64,000 nucleotides of DNA from Brachypodius melanocephalos (lineage: Eukaryota > Chordata > Aves > Passeriformes > Pycnonotidae), in contig VZSR01000479.1 of assembly GCA_013398615.1 (NCBI GenBank), positions 3,360,740 through 3,424,739 on the forward strand, written 5' to 3'. The notes beneath the pieces were generated by a model, which was not told where the DNA came from, ran no database searches, and saw only the letters and a list, made by a program, of their open reading frames with translations. Numbering within the stretch: position 1 is the stretch's first letter; every line of letters begins with the position of its first letter. Shown here piece after piece: positions 39,140 through 52,402 of this stretch. A program made the translations under genes and the position numbers.

Positions 39140-42100
39140 ACATTAAAATTAATGGACGGATGTGTGAACTGACTGCACTCTTTTTATCCTTGTCTATGAT
39201 GTGTTTTTAATGATACTGCATATGGAGCAGTGCTTTGAGCTACACAGAGCTTTACCTACATGAAAAAGAGGAGGGCACATCTCACACAGAGGTGGACAAG
39301 AACTGACCTGCCAGGTCTGTTGGCCGACAGATGCAGTCCCCTGCTGCTTGCAAGGGTCAGTGAAGAGCCATCCCTCATGTTCTCAAAACAGCCAGATTCT
39401 GGGCTCTTTTAACATGAGATGCAGGAAGTGCAAACACGTTCACACTTTGTTCATGTCTGTCTCAGTAGAGCCAGCTGGAGATGTCTCTGACAGTCATTGC
39501 TGATTATCTGCTGCAGGACAGCAATGACTGTGCAGTGTAAAACCCAGAACCATCCAGGTGTGAGGGAGGAAGAATTCCAGTTTGTTCTCTTTCCTTTTAA
39601 TACTCTGTGGGGATGGGTTCTCTGCTGAAGCACAGTGAACAGCTACTTCTCTGAAAGAGTAATTGCACATACTTTCTTCTTCATTGGCTGATGCTGTGAT
39701 GTTTAATTCATTTGTTTGGTTGTAGTTTGAGGTGGTGTATGAGCACAGAGCTATTAGCTTTAGGGGTAAGGTGACTGCAGGCAGGATGTGGCATGATTAG
39801 ACACTTGTGAGAAGCACTGATGAGTAAAAATATAAAGGTGGAGACGAGAGGCTCTTGAAGATAATGATCACTGAGGGTGGGATTTAAAGAGACGACCAGA
39901 TAATACTGAAGAGCTATAAAGTACTTTTGACATTGCCAGTGACTGGAACTTGCTGCAATTATCAGTACATGAGACAACGTCAAGCAGAACTTGCTGTCTG
40001 GCTCTTTAATATAACACCAGCTTATGCTCATTTACATGAAAAAGGTTGAGACTGAATAGAGCCTGAATCATTATTTTCAAAAAAAGATCTGAGGATCTGT
40101 TGTCTGAAGGCATAGAAGGTAACAGTGATTCACCCACACTCCCAGTGCATGACTGAAGTAATGCTTCCATGTCCAGCCATTCCTTCCATGTTAGTGCCCA
40201 GAGAACTGGTGTGCTTACTGTGTTCTTCAGCAGGAGAGCAGGGCTCTGTAAATTATCAAAATAAATGACAAAAGGCTCAAGTTTTAGCTCACAGAGACTA
40301 AATTTTGACCTTCACTTCACAGAAACCATGTCATGCTGCTGCTTTCTTGTACTCATTACTGTACATCATAAATCTAAGACAAAAATTTAGTTGAACTGAG
40401 AGGGGAAGCAGTAAAAATATTTGCAATAAGTAGACAATACAGTAGAAAAACAGTCTAAACAGAAATGGTTCCTGCCTTCTATATGCTTGTATTCCCCTCT
40501 ATTTTACCAACATTTTTCTATTTAACCTCAAACAGATCATTTAGGGAACTTCCAGACATTTATTGGTTTTATTCAAAAAAGGACAAATGGAAATCAATAG
40601 ACTGCAGGCAAGTCAGTCGAGCTCATTTGAAATCAGCTGGCTTCCACTGGAGTTTTATTAGTGCCTGTCTTGTTTTGTTAATACTTTAATTCTAAGGACT
40701 TTTGCCAGGAAGGACAAATCAATCTGAATGGATCCTCTTTCACAATGTTTAGACAGCTTGAGGACAGTAATTTCATGGTCTAAGTCAAGATCTGAAGAGC
40801 AGAGGAGACTCTTCATTCTGCTCCTGCATACACAGGATGGAATGGGAGGTGGATTATCAGTACCAGGAGTGCACTGTAATGATAAAGGAAGAACATGAAC
40901 ACGTCCAAGACCTTCTGGAGCTTTCCAAACAAGTTCTTGAACTGCTTTCCATAATTGTTCAGGCATTATTAAGGGCTTTAAGTGTCCATCTAATGTGCTT
41001 TATGAGTAGAACAAGTAAAGTGTGCATTCATGCATGTTTGTGGTTAAGTGCAGAGGACTGTGAAGAATGGCCACACTCTTGCAGTAGCTCAAATAAACAT
41101 GGTTTTAATCATGCTGTAAAGATTCAAATTGGATTTCTAAAAAATTTTAAATGTACAAGTACTGAGAATCTATCTTTATGATCCTTCGCTCAATGTCATA
41201 ATCTTCAATATCACAGTAGGGAGGGAATATAGTACACAGACATCAAAGAGCCAGAATTGTGCTTGCAGCTATTAGTTCTTAGATTAAAAAACCCAAAGCT
41301 AAAATTTAGAGCCAATAGGACTCTAACTCTCTTAAATAATGCAGTCCAAGCACCACCAAATAAAAATTTTAAGTCCTAATACTGATTTTGAAGGCAGGTT
41401 TTTTAAAAGGAATGTTCTGGCACCACATGTGCATTTGACTTGCAATCTTTAAAATTTAAAATGATTTGCAGTTTCTTGAGATTACTTAACATAACTCGTT
41501 ATTTGTGATATATTTTCACAGAATCAAATAACAGTCCAGTACTCAGGAGAAAAAGACAATCCATGTCACCTATTTGTCTATGCAAGTCTTTATTAACAAA
41601 AAACCCAAAATCAAATCCTGTGAGAAAGGAGATTATCTCTACATGGTTGAGAACCTGCTTACTGGAGTGTTGAGGATTTATCCACCATCTGGAATCAAAA
41701 TAAAGTTTTTCTTTACTTCTAGTTTGTAGAAATATATCACAATAATGATAGGGATCCGGAACAAGCTCATATGCTGTGATAAATGACAAAACTTCCATGG
41801 TGTTCAAAGCATTATCAGAATCTATTTCATACCTCATCTGTTATTGTAAGCATAAAATGTGCAAATGCTCCCCACTGCTGTAAATGTCAGCATACTGGGG
41901 GCAAATGCTTTGATTTTCTATCAGCAAATAATGTTAAATTATATAGTGTTTAATCGTGCTTGGTGAGAGTGATGAACTTTAAGGAATGAGTTTCCTTCCA
42001 ATTATTCCATCTTCAATTCTGAAAACCATTTATAAAATCCTGAAAATAACTTCCTCAGCCTGGAGGCTTTCTGATGGTTCAAGGCTGATGGTAGAGCACT

Positions 42101-45100
42101 AAAATGCAAACCATTTAAATATAAACATTACTTTGATTGAGGAAATCAGGTATTTGAGCATATAATTTGCAAATAAATTTTCAAAATCAGACCTCTCTGC
42201 ACCTCTAGGCATTTTTAGAAGAGTCTACATTATTTGGTAGGACACAGCCTAAAAACTGTTGATTTCTAAATGAAATCAGGCCAGATTGTAAGTGGTTGGA
42301 AGGCAGGAGTGCTCCACTGGAGTATCTGTATGTCTGGGGTTTTATATGTGTGCAGAATCCCACCTACACTCCCCACCTGCTCATTCCAAAAGGAAAGGTG
42401 CAGGTAAAAGCATGGAGGACAGTTGTACAGGGGTTAAAAAAAAACATAAAATTTCAAATAGCAAAGACATAGTGGAAGATAATAATGGCAGTATCTTAGC
42501 AACCAGAGAAACTTCAGGAAAAGCTGTACAGGGAAATCAGCTACAGCCCATTTTAAGGCCTCTCTCTGGTTTACATTTGTTATGTGTTTCTGAAATTGGA
42601 TTTTTAGTCAAAGTATTTGAAAATATAGAAATTTTTATTGGAGGACTTCATCATCTTCAGTTTTTGCTGAGGGAAGATACAGTTTTATATTTGGATCAGT
42701 AATTACTGATTTATTAGAGCAATTTCATTAGCATGTGCCTGCCTTGAGGGCAGTAGGGAAAGGAGGGGTTGGTGCTGTGCTGGGTAGAAAACCCTGTGCC
42801 CTGTGGGGTCAGTGGCACAGAGAGAGGGCCTGCATATCCTGAGAATCAGGAAAGTTTGTTATGGCATATCTTCACCTTTCTTTTTGATTACAGTGGTTTC
42901 ATCACTGTAACTACAGTCTAGATTTTCAGGATTTCTGTGTCACCCCAATATATGGAAAATGACAGGGTTTTTTTTTAATCATCTGAAATAAAGATACTTC
43001 TTTCATAGCAGTCGAAGGGCTTATGGCAGAAGTTTTATAACAATGAACAATTAATATGATATCAGTCTGTTTTCAAAACACCAGCTTTCAATTCAGCACT
43101 TTTGGTGTAAAAACACAGAAATATTGAAGGAAAATGGAATTTGCAGAGTTAGTCAAATATTAGAATAATTGATGCACATAAATGTCAGTACATTAAAGAT
43201 TCGTATTCACTTTGTTGCACTTTGATTGCAGGAGTTTCAGCACCTATTGCCTGCTATTATTTCTGTCATCATTAACCTTCATTATAATGACCACAAACAT
43301 CAAAACCTGAAAAGTATTTCATTGAAAGTATGTCCTTAGACATGTTCTATTTGTTACATATAATAATGTTTTATCCTCATACTGGAAAGTTACAATTACC
43401 TAAGTAAAAGCAGAAATCAGGTTAAAGTGCAAACTAGTTTTGTTGGATAAAAAGCAGATATCCAAAGCAATTTGTGGGCAAACCTCTGTTTTGCAATTTA
43501 TTCAGATCTGCTTGCTGTTCAGTGATAAATGAAAATCTTTCTAAAGGTTGACAAGAAATAGGAAATTATCTAGAATCCTCTCCTTCAAGAAATATATTGT
43601 CTGCTTAATAGTCTTTATCTTGCTCTAATCAATACTCTGTCACAATCGAAAAGATTGTTTCAGCTCACAAAAGGCAAGCAGAAAATTTATTGTAAAAACA
43701 TTGTTATTAGCTTGTGTACAGTTCTTTCTTTGTTAAACCACTAATGGCTCAACTGTGCTAAATAATCAGGCTTTTGGAAAGAGGAAAATAAATCATTTTA
43801 CTGAATTTCTGATAAAGAAACTGTACATACGTAGTTTTAATCATGTTTCAGTAAGACTTGAGGTCTATGCATTGAAACCCTCTGTCTGTCACCAACAGTA
43901 ACGTTTTATAGGTCTTGCTATTTACTGAAAATTCAGCCCTCTCCACGGCCTTAGGTCTTGCTACCTGACTCGGAGCTGACTCAAGAGCAATATTTAATTA
44001 GTATTTTGCGGTTAAGGTGTCACTTCCTTGCTCCACAGGCTGTCCTTAGCCAGCCCCCTAAGATGGTCTTCCCTCAGGACAGAAGTCCCAGGTCAGAAAG
44101 ATGCAGATGCCAGCAGCAAAATGGATTAATTGTGCTGCTGAAACAGAAACAAGAGATGTCTTGTCAAATCTCTTTTTCCAGAGCTATCTGTGCAACAAAT
44201 GCTTCAATAGTTTCTCCCTCTGCAACAGCACATACACATGTCTGTGTTACACAGCCTGGGTTCCTGTGGGTTTGCAAGGGCTCTGACTGAGTGTGGAGGA
44301 GGTTGCAAAGATGCACTTCAGCTCAGCAGTTCTGCATTTCAGGGCAGGCAGCAAAAAAGAATAAATGCAGTTCAGGTTCAAAGCTGTGAAATTTGTTAAA
44401 TTTTCTGGATCACTCTATGTTGTTGCTCATGCAACTATATGAATTTGCTCTGATTTCCATGAAAGCAACATAGAAAGACATGCATTGGCTTTAGGAACTA
44501 AATCACAGCTGGCAAAAAATATAATCTGAACTTGCAGCGCATAAAAAAATATACAATGATTTGCAGAAAGGAAAAAAGCCTCTGTCAAAATGAAAGCAGG
44601 ATGTTTGGTTGAACACACTGCATCAACTCTACAAGCTCTCATTTGTTCAAGAGACTGAGGTATGACAGTGTCACCTAGCAACTTCTGAAGGGCATTCAGA
44701 CTTGACTGTGCTGACCTACACAGAAAAGCCTGTATACACTAATTTACAAATTAATACTTGTTATAAATTTCTCAAAAGCATCACATTTGATATTAAAAAA
44801 ATAACACTGTGCAGGAGGAAAAGAATAAAAAAAAATAATTGTCATGCTGGCAGTAATGCAGTGGGATACAGGCTAATTTATTTTCCCATTTCCATTTTGT
44901 GTTTCCAAAGCATAAAAGACATCAAGTGCCTAACACCCGAGGAATCAGGCTACATTTGGCATTGTTTACTGATGTGCATGAAGGAGTTTACCTGCAGCAG
45001 CAGGACTGGGATGCGTGTGAAGAGGTTCAGTTCCAGCTCAGACCGTGGCCAGTCATTTGTGCCCTGGGATGAGCAGGTGTCAGGACGGGCACATCCCGGG

Positions 45101-46416
45101 CACTCTTGGCACCCAGATTTCCAGTAAGAGAAGCCTTTAAACTCAGCCTGAGGGCAGCAAGACACCCCGGGTGTGTGGCAGACAGCTCTGTGGAAGAGAG
45201 TGGGACCTTCCCCCTTTCGTGATGCAGTTCAAGCATCTCAGAAACATCAAATCCAGCCCCGTTGCTGCAGTGCTATCCCCAGCACTCCGGCAGGATTTAA
45301 ATCCCCCTTGCCTTCACCAGCCAGTCTGGCAGGCACAGATCCCTCCCTCTCCTTCACCTGTACTCATCATCAGTAAAACTGCTGCAAAGAAGCCCTCTCA
45401 ACTGCCCCTTCCAGCCTTTGCAGTGCAACAGGAAACCAAAATAAAATAATTTATCTCCTCCTGGATTTTGAGTTTTTTTGGTTTGTTTTTTTTTTTTTTT
45501 TTTTTTTTAGATCTAAAGCCCTGTGTCCATTATTCCTTCTGAGATGGTTTAGAAATGCATCCAAAGCCACGTCTGAAGCCTGGTGAGGGATCAAAATGCT
45601 CTGTGCTCCTGCACGTCAGACACTGTGGGGAAGGGAGACACGTGGCTGCCATCTCCTCTTGTTGCAGCTCTACTATCAGCTCATCTCTAAATCCAGCAGA
45701 ACCAAAACTTGGAAATACATTTATTAAAAACAGTTATTTAATATTTCCTCCTTAGTTTTTGTTCTTGAGGAAGAAGAGGGAGGAATGGGAGGAAATTATG
45801 AACTGAAGGACTTGTGGTGCTCTCACTCAGGGTAAATAATTTCAATTTGTTTTAATCAGCTGCCTTTGAAATCATGGAGGGCTTCCCACTGCTCGGGAGT
45901 ATCGAACTTCCAGTCAGTGTGGCTGAGGCACACATGGACATCCCTGCTCCCCTGCTGCCCTACCTCCAAGCCACACACAGCTGTGTGCCAAGCACAAGCA
46001 GCACAGCCAGCCCCAGCACTGTGCAAATTCCCATGTGTGGAAGCAATTTTCTGCCAGCAAACACCAGCCTGGGGACCAGGGGCTCCTGCCTTCACTGTCA
46101 TTCACCCATCATCAGCTTCACCTGCAGGTCAGCCCCTCTGCATTCCCACACAGCTACTTGCAGACAAAATAATTAGCTCACAGACATTTTCTTTTTCTTT
46201 TTAAGAAATCTTGTAGTATCACAGATAGCTCCACTTTTCTCATTAATTTTGCTCTGGTTAAATGAAAGCTGATAGAGACTGCTGTAAGACCCACAGAAAA
46301 TTAGGCTATATAACGTCTTTTTTATTTATTCAGCTTGATATCAAAGTTGTTTCTTATCATTCTTCAGGTACATTGTGCTCAGGAAAAAATTCAATTTTCT
46401 ATTCAACAAGGAGGAG

Positions 46417-46461
46417 CTGATTTTTCTGCTGCTGATTTTTCTGCTGCTTATTTTTTCTCAA
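46417..46461. repeat. 15-base unit in three tandem copies
   Basis: CTGATTTTTCTGCTG occurs twice in exact tandem (46417-46431, 46432-46446), followed by a diverged third copy, CTTATTTTTTCTCAA. Confidence 0.85.
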
Positions 46462-46929
46462 TTCTCACACTGTTATTGGGGGGAAAATAACAAGCTTAGC
46501 TGGAGGAACCCTTCCAGCTTTGCACATCACTCCATGCCATTTCTCACACGATCCAAGTGGTCCACCTATTGGGCTGTGCTCGACAGAGCAAGCACCTAAG
46601 TCAGAATGCAATGATGTTTTTCTTTGTGTAGTTGCTTGCTGATGTTGACAAACAGAGTGACAGCTGTGCCCTTTTTAGGGCGAGATTTGTGCAGAAAACA
46701 AAACTCAAACAAATAACTGCCTTGGGGTTTGTTTTTTTTTTTTTTCCCTCTCTCCTGCTCCTGCAGTCCCAGCTGTGCTGAGCTCCCAGGAAGCAGCCAG
46801 GCTGGCTGGGGCTGCAGATGAGCCCCAGTCTCCCAGGTGCCAAATCCTGCTCCTGATGGTTTCTATCATGTCTTGAATTGTTTCCACCACAAAATGGGCT
46901 TATTTTACATAAATTGTGATGGGAAGAGT

Positions 46930-46986
46930 GAATTGCTGAGGAAGGAAGGAAGGAAAAACCTGAATTACTGAGGAAGGAAGGAAAAG
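46930..46986. repeat. Tandem duplication with GGAA-rich repeats
   Basis: GAATTGCTGAGGAAGGAAGG plus aaggaaaaacct is followed directly by GAATTACTGAGGAAGGAAGG plus aaaag. The unit is about 32 bases and contains short GGAA arrays. Confidence 0.85.
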
Positions 46987-49900
46987 TGGAAGGGGAGAAG
47001 CCAGTTGCTTCTCAGCCCAAGATGCATGATACCAGGAAATTTTTCCCAGAGCATAGAAATGAAATATTATAGGAGAGAAATACTTTCTATATCTGTGAGT
47101 GTTTACATGTGCTTTGGGACATAAATGCAGCTAGAAATGGCATTAACATCACCCTAATCAGTAGTGATTTTCAGTATGACTTTCTTATCCTGTTTCTTCT
47201 TCACACCTACTAGCCTGAAATTGGCAGTTCCCCTGTTCAGACTGCATCAATAGCTTTGGAAGTTATCAGGTTTGTGCTTACATAAAGGTTATGAACAAAT
47301 TAAGTTCTGTTGAAACAAAAAGTTCCTTTTTTTTTAATGACAACAACTGACTTTCCTACTGTGAACACAGGTAGAAAAATAATTGATACATTCTAAGAAA
47401 CTGTCAGGTGTGAAAAATACTGAAGGCTCAACAATGGTATTAATGCTATGAAAAGTGTTAGACAGCAGATTTGTGTAGCAGCACCTGCACAGTATAAGAT
47501 ATACATGACAGAAATTAAGAAAATCTTGTGCAGACACCCCAAATGTTTTCCTTGTAGAATTAGTGCTGATACCTAGCAGCTGGCAGAGAGGACACAGGGC
47601 AGGTCCAGGTCCACCTGGACAGAGAGCCTGGTGAGCAGTAATGACCCCCAGGCAGTCCCACAGGGGTGCTGGGAGCAGACCTGTCAGTGGCAACAAAAGG
47701 GCAGAGTTGTCTCACCCCAAAGACAATCCTATAGCTGTGGTCCCTTGTGAATCTGAACATGAACACCCCCCAAAAAGCCAGGTTCTGCTTGTTATCCAGT
47801 GTCTGTACCAGGCTTCATGAGCTGCAGGCTCTTCTCAAAGATGATCTATCTGTGCTGGCTGTGGTGTTCCCAGGGGAACTGGTTTCAATGAGTTCTCTTT
47901 CCCCCTCCCCACCCCTCAAGACTGCATCCTTTACCTTGAAGTGCATGGTTTCCTGCCCTAGTCAGATTTAGGAAAAAGGCTCTGTGTCCATCCAGCTGTT
48001 GATAAGCCCAGTGAAGAGTATCTACCATGTCAGTCTACAGATAAAGGACTGCGACAGAAAAACATACTTCTCTGTAATAGCCTGAGGTTTTTTCTTTTAA
48101 TCAAAAGCAAAGCAAAACCCCTGAAATGCATCAATTTCCCATTAGAACTGGAAATGTACTGACATCCTACAATATTGCCTTTACATTTTAGCGTTCCACT
48201 GACATTTCAGGAGTTAAAAATGAAAAATTAGCTTTCAAAAAGCAGGACCTTCTTGATTAGAAAAACTTGTTGAAATTGTAATGGAAAGATCAGAGCAATT
48301 TCATTAGTCTTCATTAAAGAAAATTAATATTTTTTCTATTCCCTCAACATACAATCTATTACAATTATTAATATTGCAGATGTTTCTTTTGTCCCAGCAT
48401 TTAATGTATAAAGCTGCAAACCTCCTTGCATGAAAAACAACTTATGATCACTAGAATGACATGCAGTTCATCTTTTTTAAGTTCATTAATTTTCTGTAAA
48501 TAGAGCAGAGTCACTTTGCATTGTTTGCACTAATGGAGAGCTCAGAGCAGTTTACCCTCTCACTACTTATCATTCATTTGGGTGATAATTTTTAAAAGCT
48601 TTTAAATTAAAATGGTAAAGATAGTTAGGGGAAAGATACAGCCTTTCAGAATGTTTCAAGCATGATAGATTATCCCAACAAAAAAGATGTTTCTCATTTA
48701 AGAAATGTGCCAGAGCTGGCTGCACCTCCAACAATTGCGTTTCAAGGCATTTTTCAAGCCCTCACCTTGTTTTAGGCAGCTTGCCCATACCCATTTTGGA
48801 GCATTATCAAACCATCCTCCTGCCTGTGTCCCCCTGCAGGGGCTCCAGTGTGTCCCAGGACATCTTCCAGCACTGGGGTAGTGGCTTCACCCTGGAGCCT
48901 GGGCTGTGACAAGTGACCCATCACGGCCTGGGGAGCCAGGCAAATGCCACCAGCACAGTGATGGTGACACCTCTTGGCTGAGCTGATCACCCTGAGCCTC
49001 TCTCAGGGCAGAATTCAGGGCAGAAGGAGATGGCACAAGGTGCAAATTCCTTGGCACCACATTTGCAACCTCTTTTATACAGACCCTCCTCATGTAAAAT
49101 GCCTGTGTTTATGATAGAACATTGCAACCAAGGTATTGAGGGAAGAAGGCACCTCTGTTTCCTTGGCTGCCACCCGTGTGCAGTGAGACACCTCCCAACC
49201 CTCTGTTTAACCTTCACCACGTGTCCCCATGCCGATGGGAGCTCCTCAATCCCACACAGTTCTGGTGGCAGCCAGCAGGTGGTTTTTTCCCCTTTTTTTC
49301 CCTGCTAGTATAGTCAAGGCTGCTGCAATTTCCTCTGGGTAATAGGCTTTCTTTCACTAAACCTCTCAGGCCTGTATGTTGCAAAATTTGATAACAAACA
49401 TTTTAAAAAATAACTATCTGGTTAGTACCATGTCCCCCTTCCATCTGTACATCCTGGAAGAAGCTCTTCATCCTGAAACAGCTAATACCAAACACCATGC
49501 AGTCAGCTGTGTAAAACCTTTCATACTCAGGTCAGATTCCAAAATCATGGGCCATTCCAGCATCTGGATGCTTCCAGCTGAGGATGCTTCCATGCATTAT
49601 GGAGTCAGTCAGGCACTATGTTAAACTATAAACCTAAGGTAAAGTTTATACACAGTCATTATGGGAACTGCTATTCGGTGAGCTGGGCAGACACAGAGGA
49701 TTTGATCACCATTCCCCCACCATTTCAGAAAATGCTGAGACTATCCTCAGACACAAAGCAGTTCAGAGTTTATTACCCAAAATCTCAAAATCCAACTCCT
49801 TTCATTCCTTATTTCAGCAAATGTAACAGTGCTTTTCCATAGAAAAATGCAGAAAATAGGTCTCAGCAGCAAGACGGTGGGGAAAACTGAAAGTTATTTG

Positions 49901-52375
49901 GTATCTGTTGTAAATGGATTTCATCATATAGTACCCAGGAGTGGGTTTTGCTCACAGTGTTAAATTAGGGCAATGACACATGGCATATCAAGTGATTAAG
50001 GCTATAAACTCTGCAGTTAGGTCTTGCTCATAATGAAGTTCTTGAGAATTTAGCAATTAATGGGAGAATAAGGCCTCCTATAATCTATTTAAGTAGAATA
50101 TATCATGAGTCATGATCAGCTCTCCAGAAAACAAGCTGTCCAGGCACTTGTGTCCCTTTGGAGCCCAGAAGCCCCTGGCAGGCACAAGGGTGCCTCAGGC
50201 TTAAATTTGAAACCATGTCTAAGGTGAGCTAAACAGTGAGATTTATGTCTGCAGGCATCATTTCTAGTTATGACCTTTGAGGTTTATTTTGCTGAGACAT
50301 GTGGGATTGTGGCTGCCCACGGCAAGCTGACAGCTGCTCCTTCCATGCTGATTCCTCCAGCAACCCAGAGCCACCAGCTCTGAGAAACCCAAAGCATTTC
50401 CCTGCCAAGAGGACTGCAGTGGCAGAATCCATTGGCCAACAGGCAGTACCACAGGCATCTGCCCACTACTTTTTATCTTCCCTCCACAGCAACTCCCCTC
50501 AGATGGTTTCCAGTTTTCATGCTGCTCACTTTCTTTTAACTACATCCCTAAACATCAATAAAATGTGTTGACAAGTGTGATAAAACTAACAAGTCCAGCA
50601 AATGCCTGAGAATAAGCTAATTTCCTTAGTCCCTGATAACTGTCAGGAAAAAAACTCCACAAACACCAGAAATTTATGTCCAAAAGGGAGACAGAGGAGT
50701 CCTGTAACTTTATTCGAATAAAGGGAGAGGTCATGGGCCATTTCCTCTGGGGTGTCTCAAGAGTTTTAGAGGATGCAGCCTACTTTTTATCCTAATTTCC
50801 TGGCTGTATTTCCTTCTCTCTTTCCCCATTGGCTGAGGTACTTAAGAGGCACAGACTTCTCAAAATGCCTAATACCCTCTTCTAATGTATACCTCTCAGT
50901 TTTTCTTTTTCCTTGTGTCTCTGTTCTTTTTCTGTGAATCCAGAGATGTAGCACAGTCTTGAGTGAGTAACACTCTGTGTCAATTAGTGGAATTCCTATG
51001 GAATTTATGGTTCTGCCCATTGCTTCTTTCCCCTCTCCTTATCTGGCCTTATCTAACATCAGGCCTACAGTTTGTTTGTAATGACACATCCCTTTCATAA
51101 CAAAATTAAAACCCAAGATGGTTTTGTCCTTTACAGCATATTTAAACTGGTAGGTATTTCTTCTCTTTCTACCTTGGCTAAGATGCAAAGCAGATGATGT
51201 ACAATTCGGGTGACAAGGAAGAAAACTGAGTTGTTTTCTTGCTGCTGGAAGTCTGGCAACCACTGCAGCCCTAAGGGGGACCTTTCCACTTCCCATATTT
51301 CTGGAAAAATGGCCGTGACATGGAGCTCTCCTTCTCTCAGGGGCTGCAGGAGACTTTGCAGGCATGGCCCTTTTGCAGGTAGGCAGCAGATGCCTGAATC
51401 ACAGAAATCCTCAAATTCTTCCAGAGGATCTGAGGACAGCAGCACCCACTAAGGCTCCAGGGGTGTTGCATCCTGCCCATACCTCAGGGATGCCTGCTTT
51501 GCTGCCCATGTGCTTGCAACACTTGTCACCCTCCCCCAAAGCTCAGCATCTTTCACTCCAATAACTTATTTGCACTATCTACCATCTCTGACTACTAGAG
51601 ATTTATATCAGGAGACTTTAAATATAGAAATAATTTTGTGTAAACACTTGCCTTTATTGAAGAAGGAGAAGGGACAGAAAAGCCTTTCTTTTTTTGACTT
51701 GGCAGGAAACAAGAAGTTAAATAAGTGAATAATAAAAAATGAAAATTTCAAAGTGATTACAAATATGAAAGACGTGAACACGAAACTGAAACAGCCATTT
51801 AATCAAGATAAAGTGTAGAAACCCAGCAATTGGCCTCTTTCCTTGATCCTGTAGGGATGTGCAGAGGAGGCAGCTGGATGCAGTGTCAGCAGTCCCAGCT
51901 TGGCAGCTGAGTGCCCAAACCCCAAAGTCTCCCATCCTCTGAAGCTTTTCACACACAAAATGCTCTGCTTTTTGGATCACCTTTGAAGTGGAGTGGTTTA
52001 ATTATTCAAGAACTGAAGTAAAGATGAAAAAGTAATTGGATTTTAATTGCTCTAATAATGGTAGGAAGCTTCACTGTGACTTAAATACTTAAAGGTTAAG
52101 ACTGTTCATTAAAATGCCTCTCATACAGCTTCTTTATATTTTATGCCTTTCTTCCTTTACTCCATAAACAGTCACACCAGTGTATGCCAGGTTTATTCGT
52201 AAATGCCTGAGATTGTTTGAACTGTTAGACAGTGATATCTGCAAATTAGAGCTTTTTACCATAAGCAGTTTTAAGGCTGAGGGATTCTCTTGTAAGGTAC
52301 CAATAGCACAGTCCTCAGCTCGAAATATTTGCTTACACCAAGCATGCACAGCCTGGGCAATGACAGCCCTTTGGA

Positions 52376-52402
52376 GACAGGGGACAGGTGACAGGTGACA
52401 GC
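52376..52402. repeat. Short GACAGGT tandem repeat
   Basis: GACAGGGGACAGGTGACAGG continues as TGACAGC, roughly four copies of a 7-base unit. Confidence 0.8.

Larger units (their letters stand above)
36105..39160 (+). other. ATP10B: ATP10B 3' untranslated region, probable extent
   Basis: No reading frame of note follows the stop codon. The stretch is AT-rich and contains four AATAAA hexamers (36160, 38305, 38556, 39134). The end is set at the last of these, which has the most convincing downstream GT-rich element, but transcripts may end near 36,180 at the first. The extent is an inference. Confidence 0.45.

Noticed and set aside
42292..42702. 136-codon open frame on the plus strand
   Set aside because: No family similarity, and no splice sites or promoter context. 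The frame includes low-complexity AT-rich sequence.
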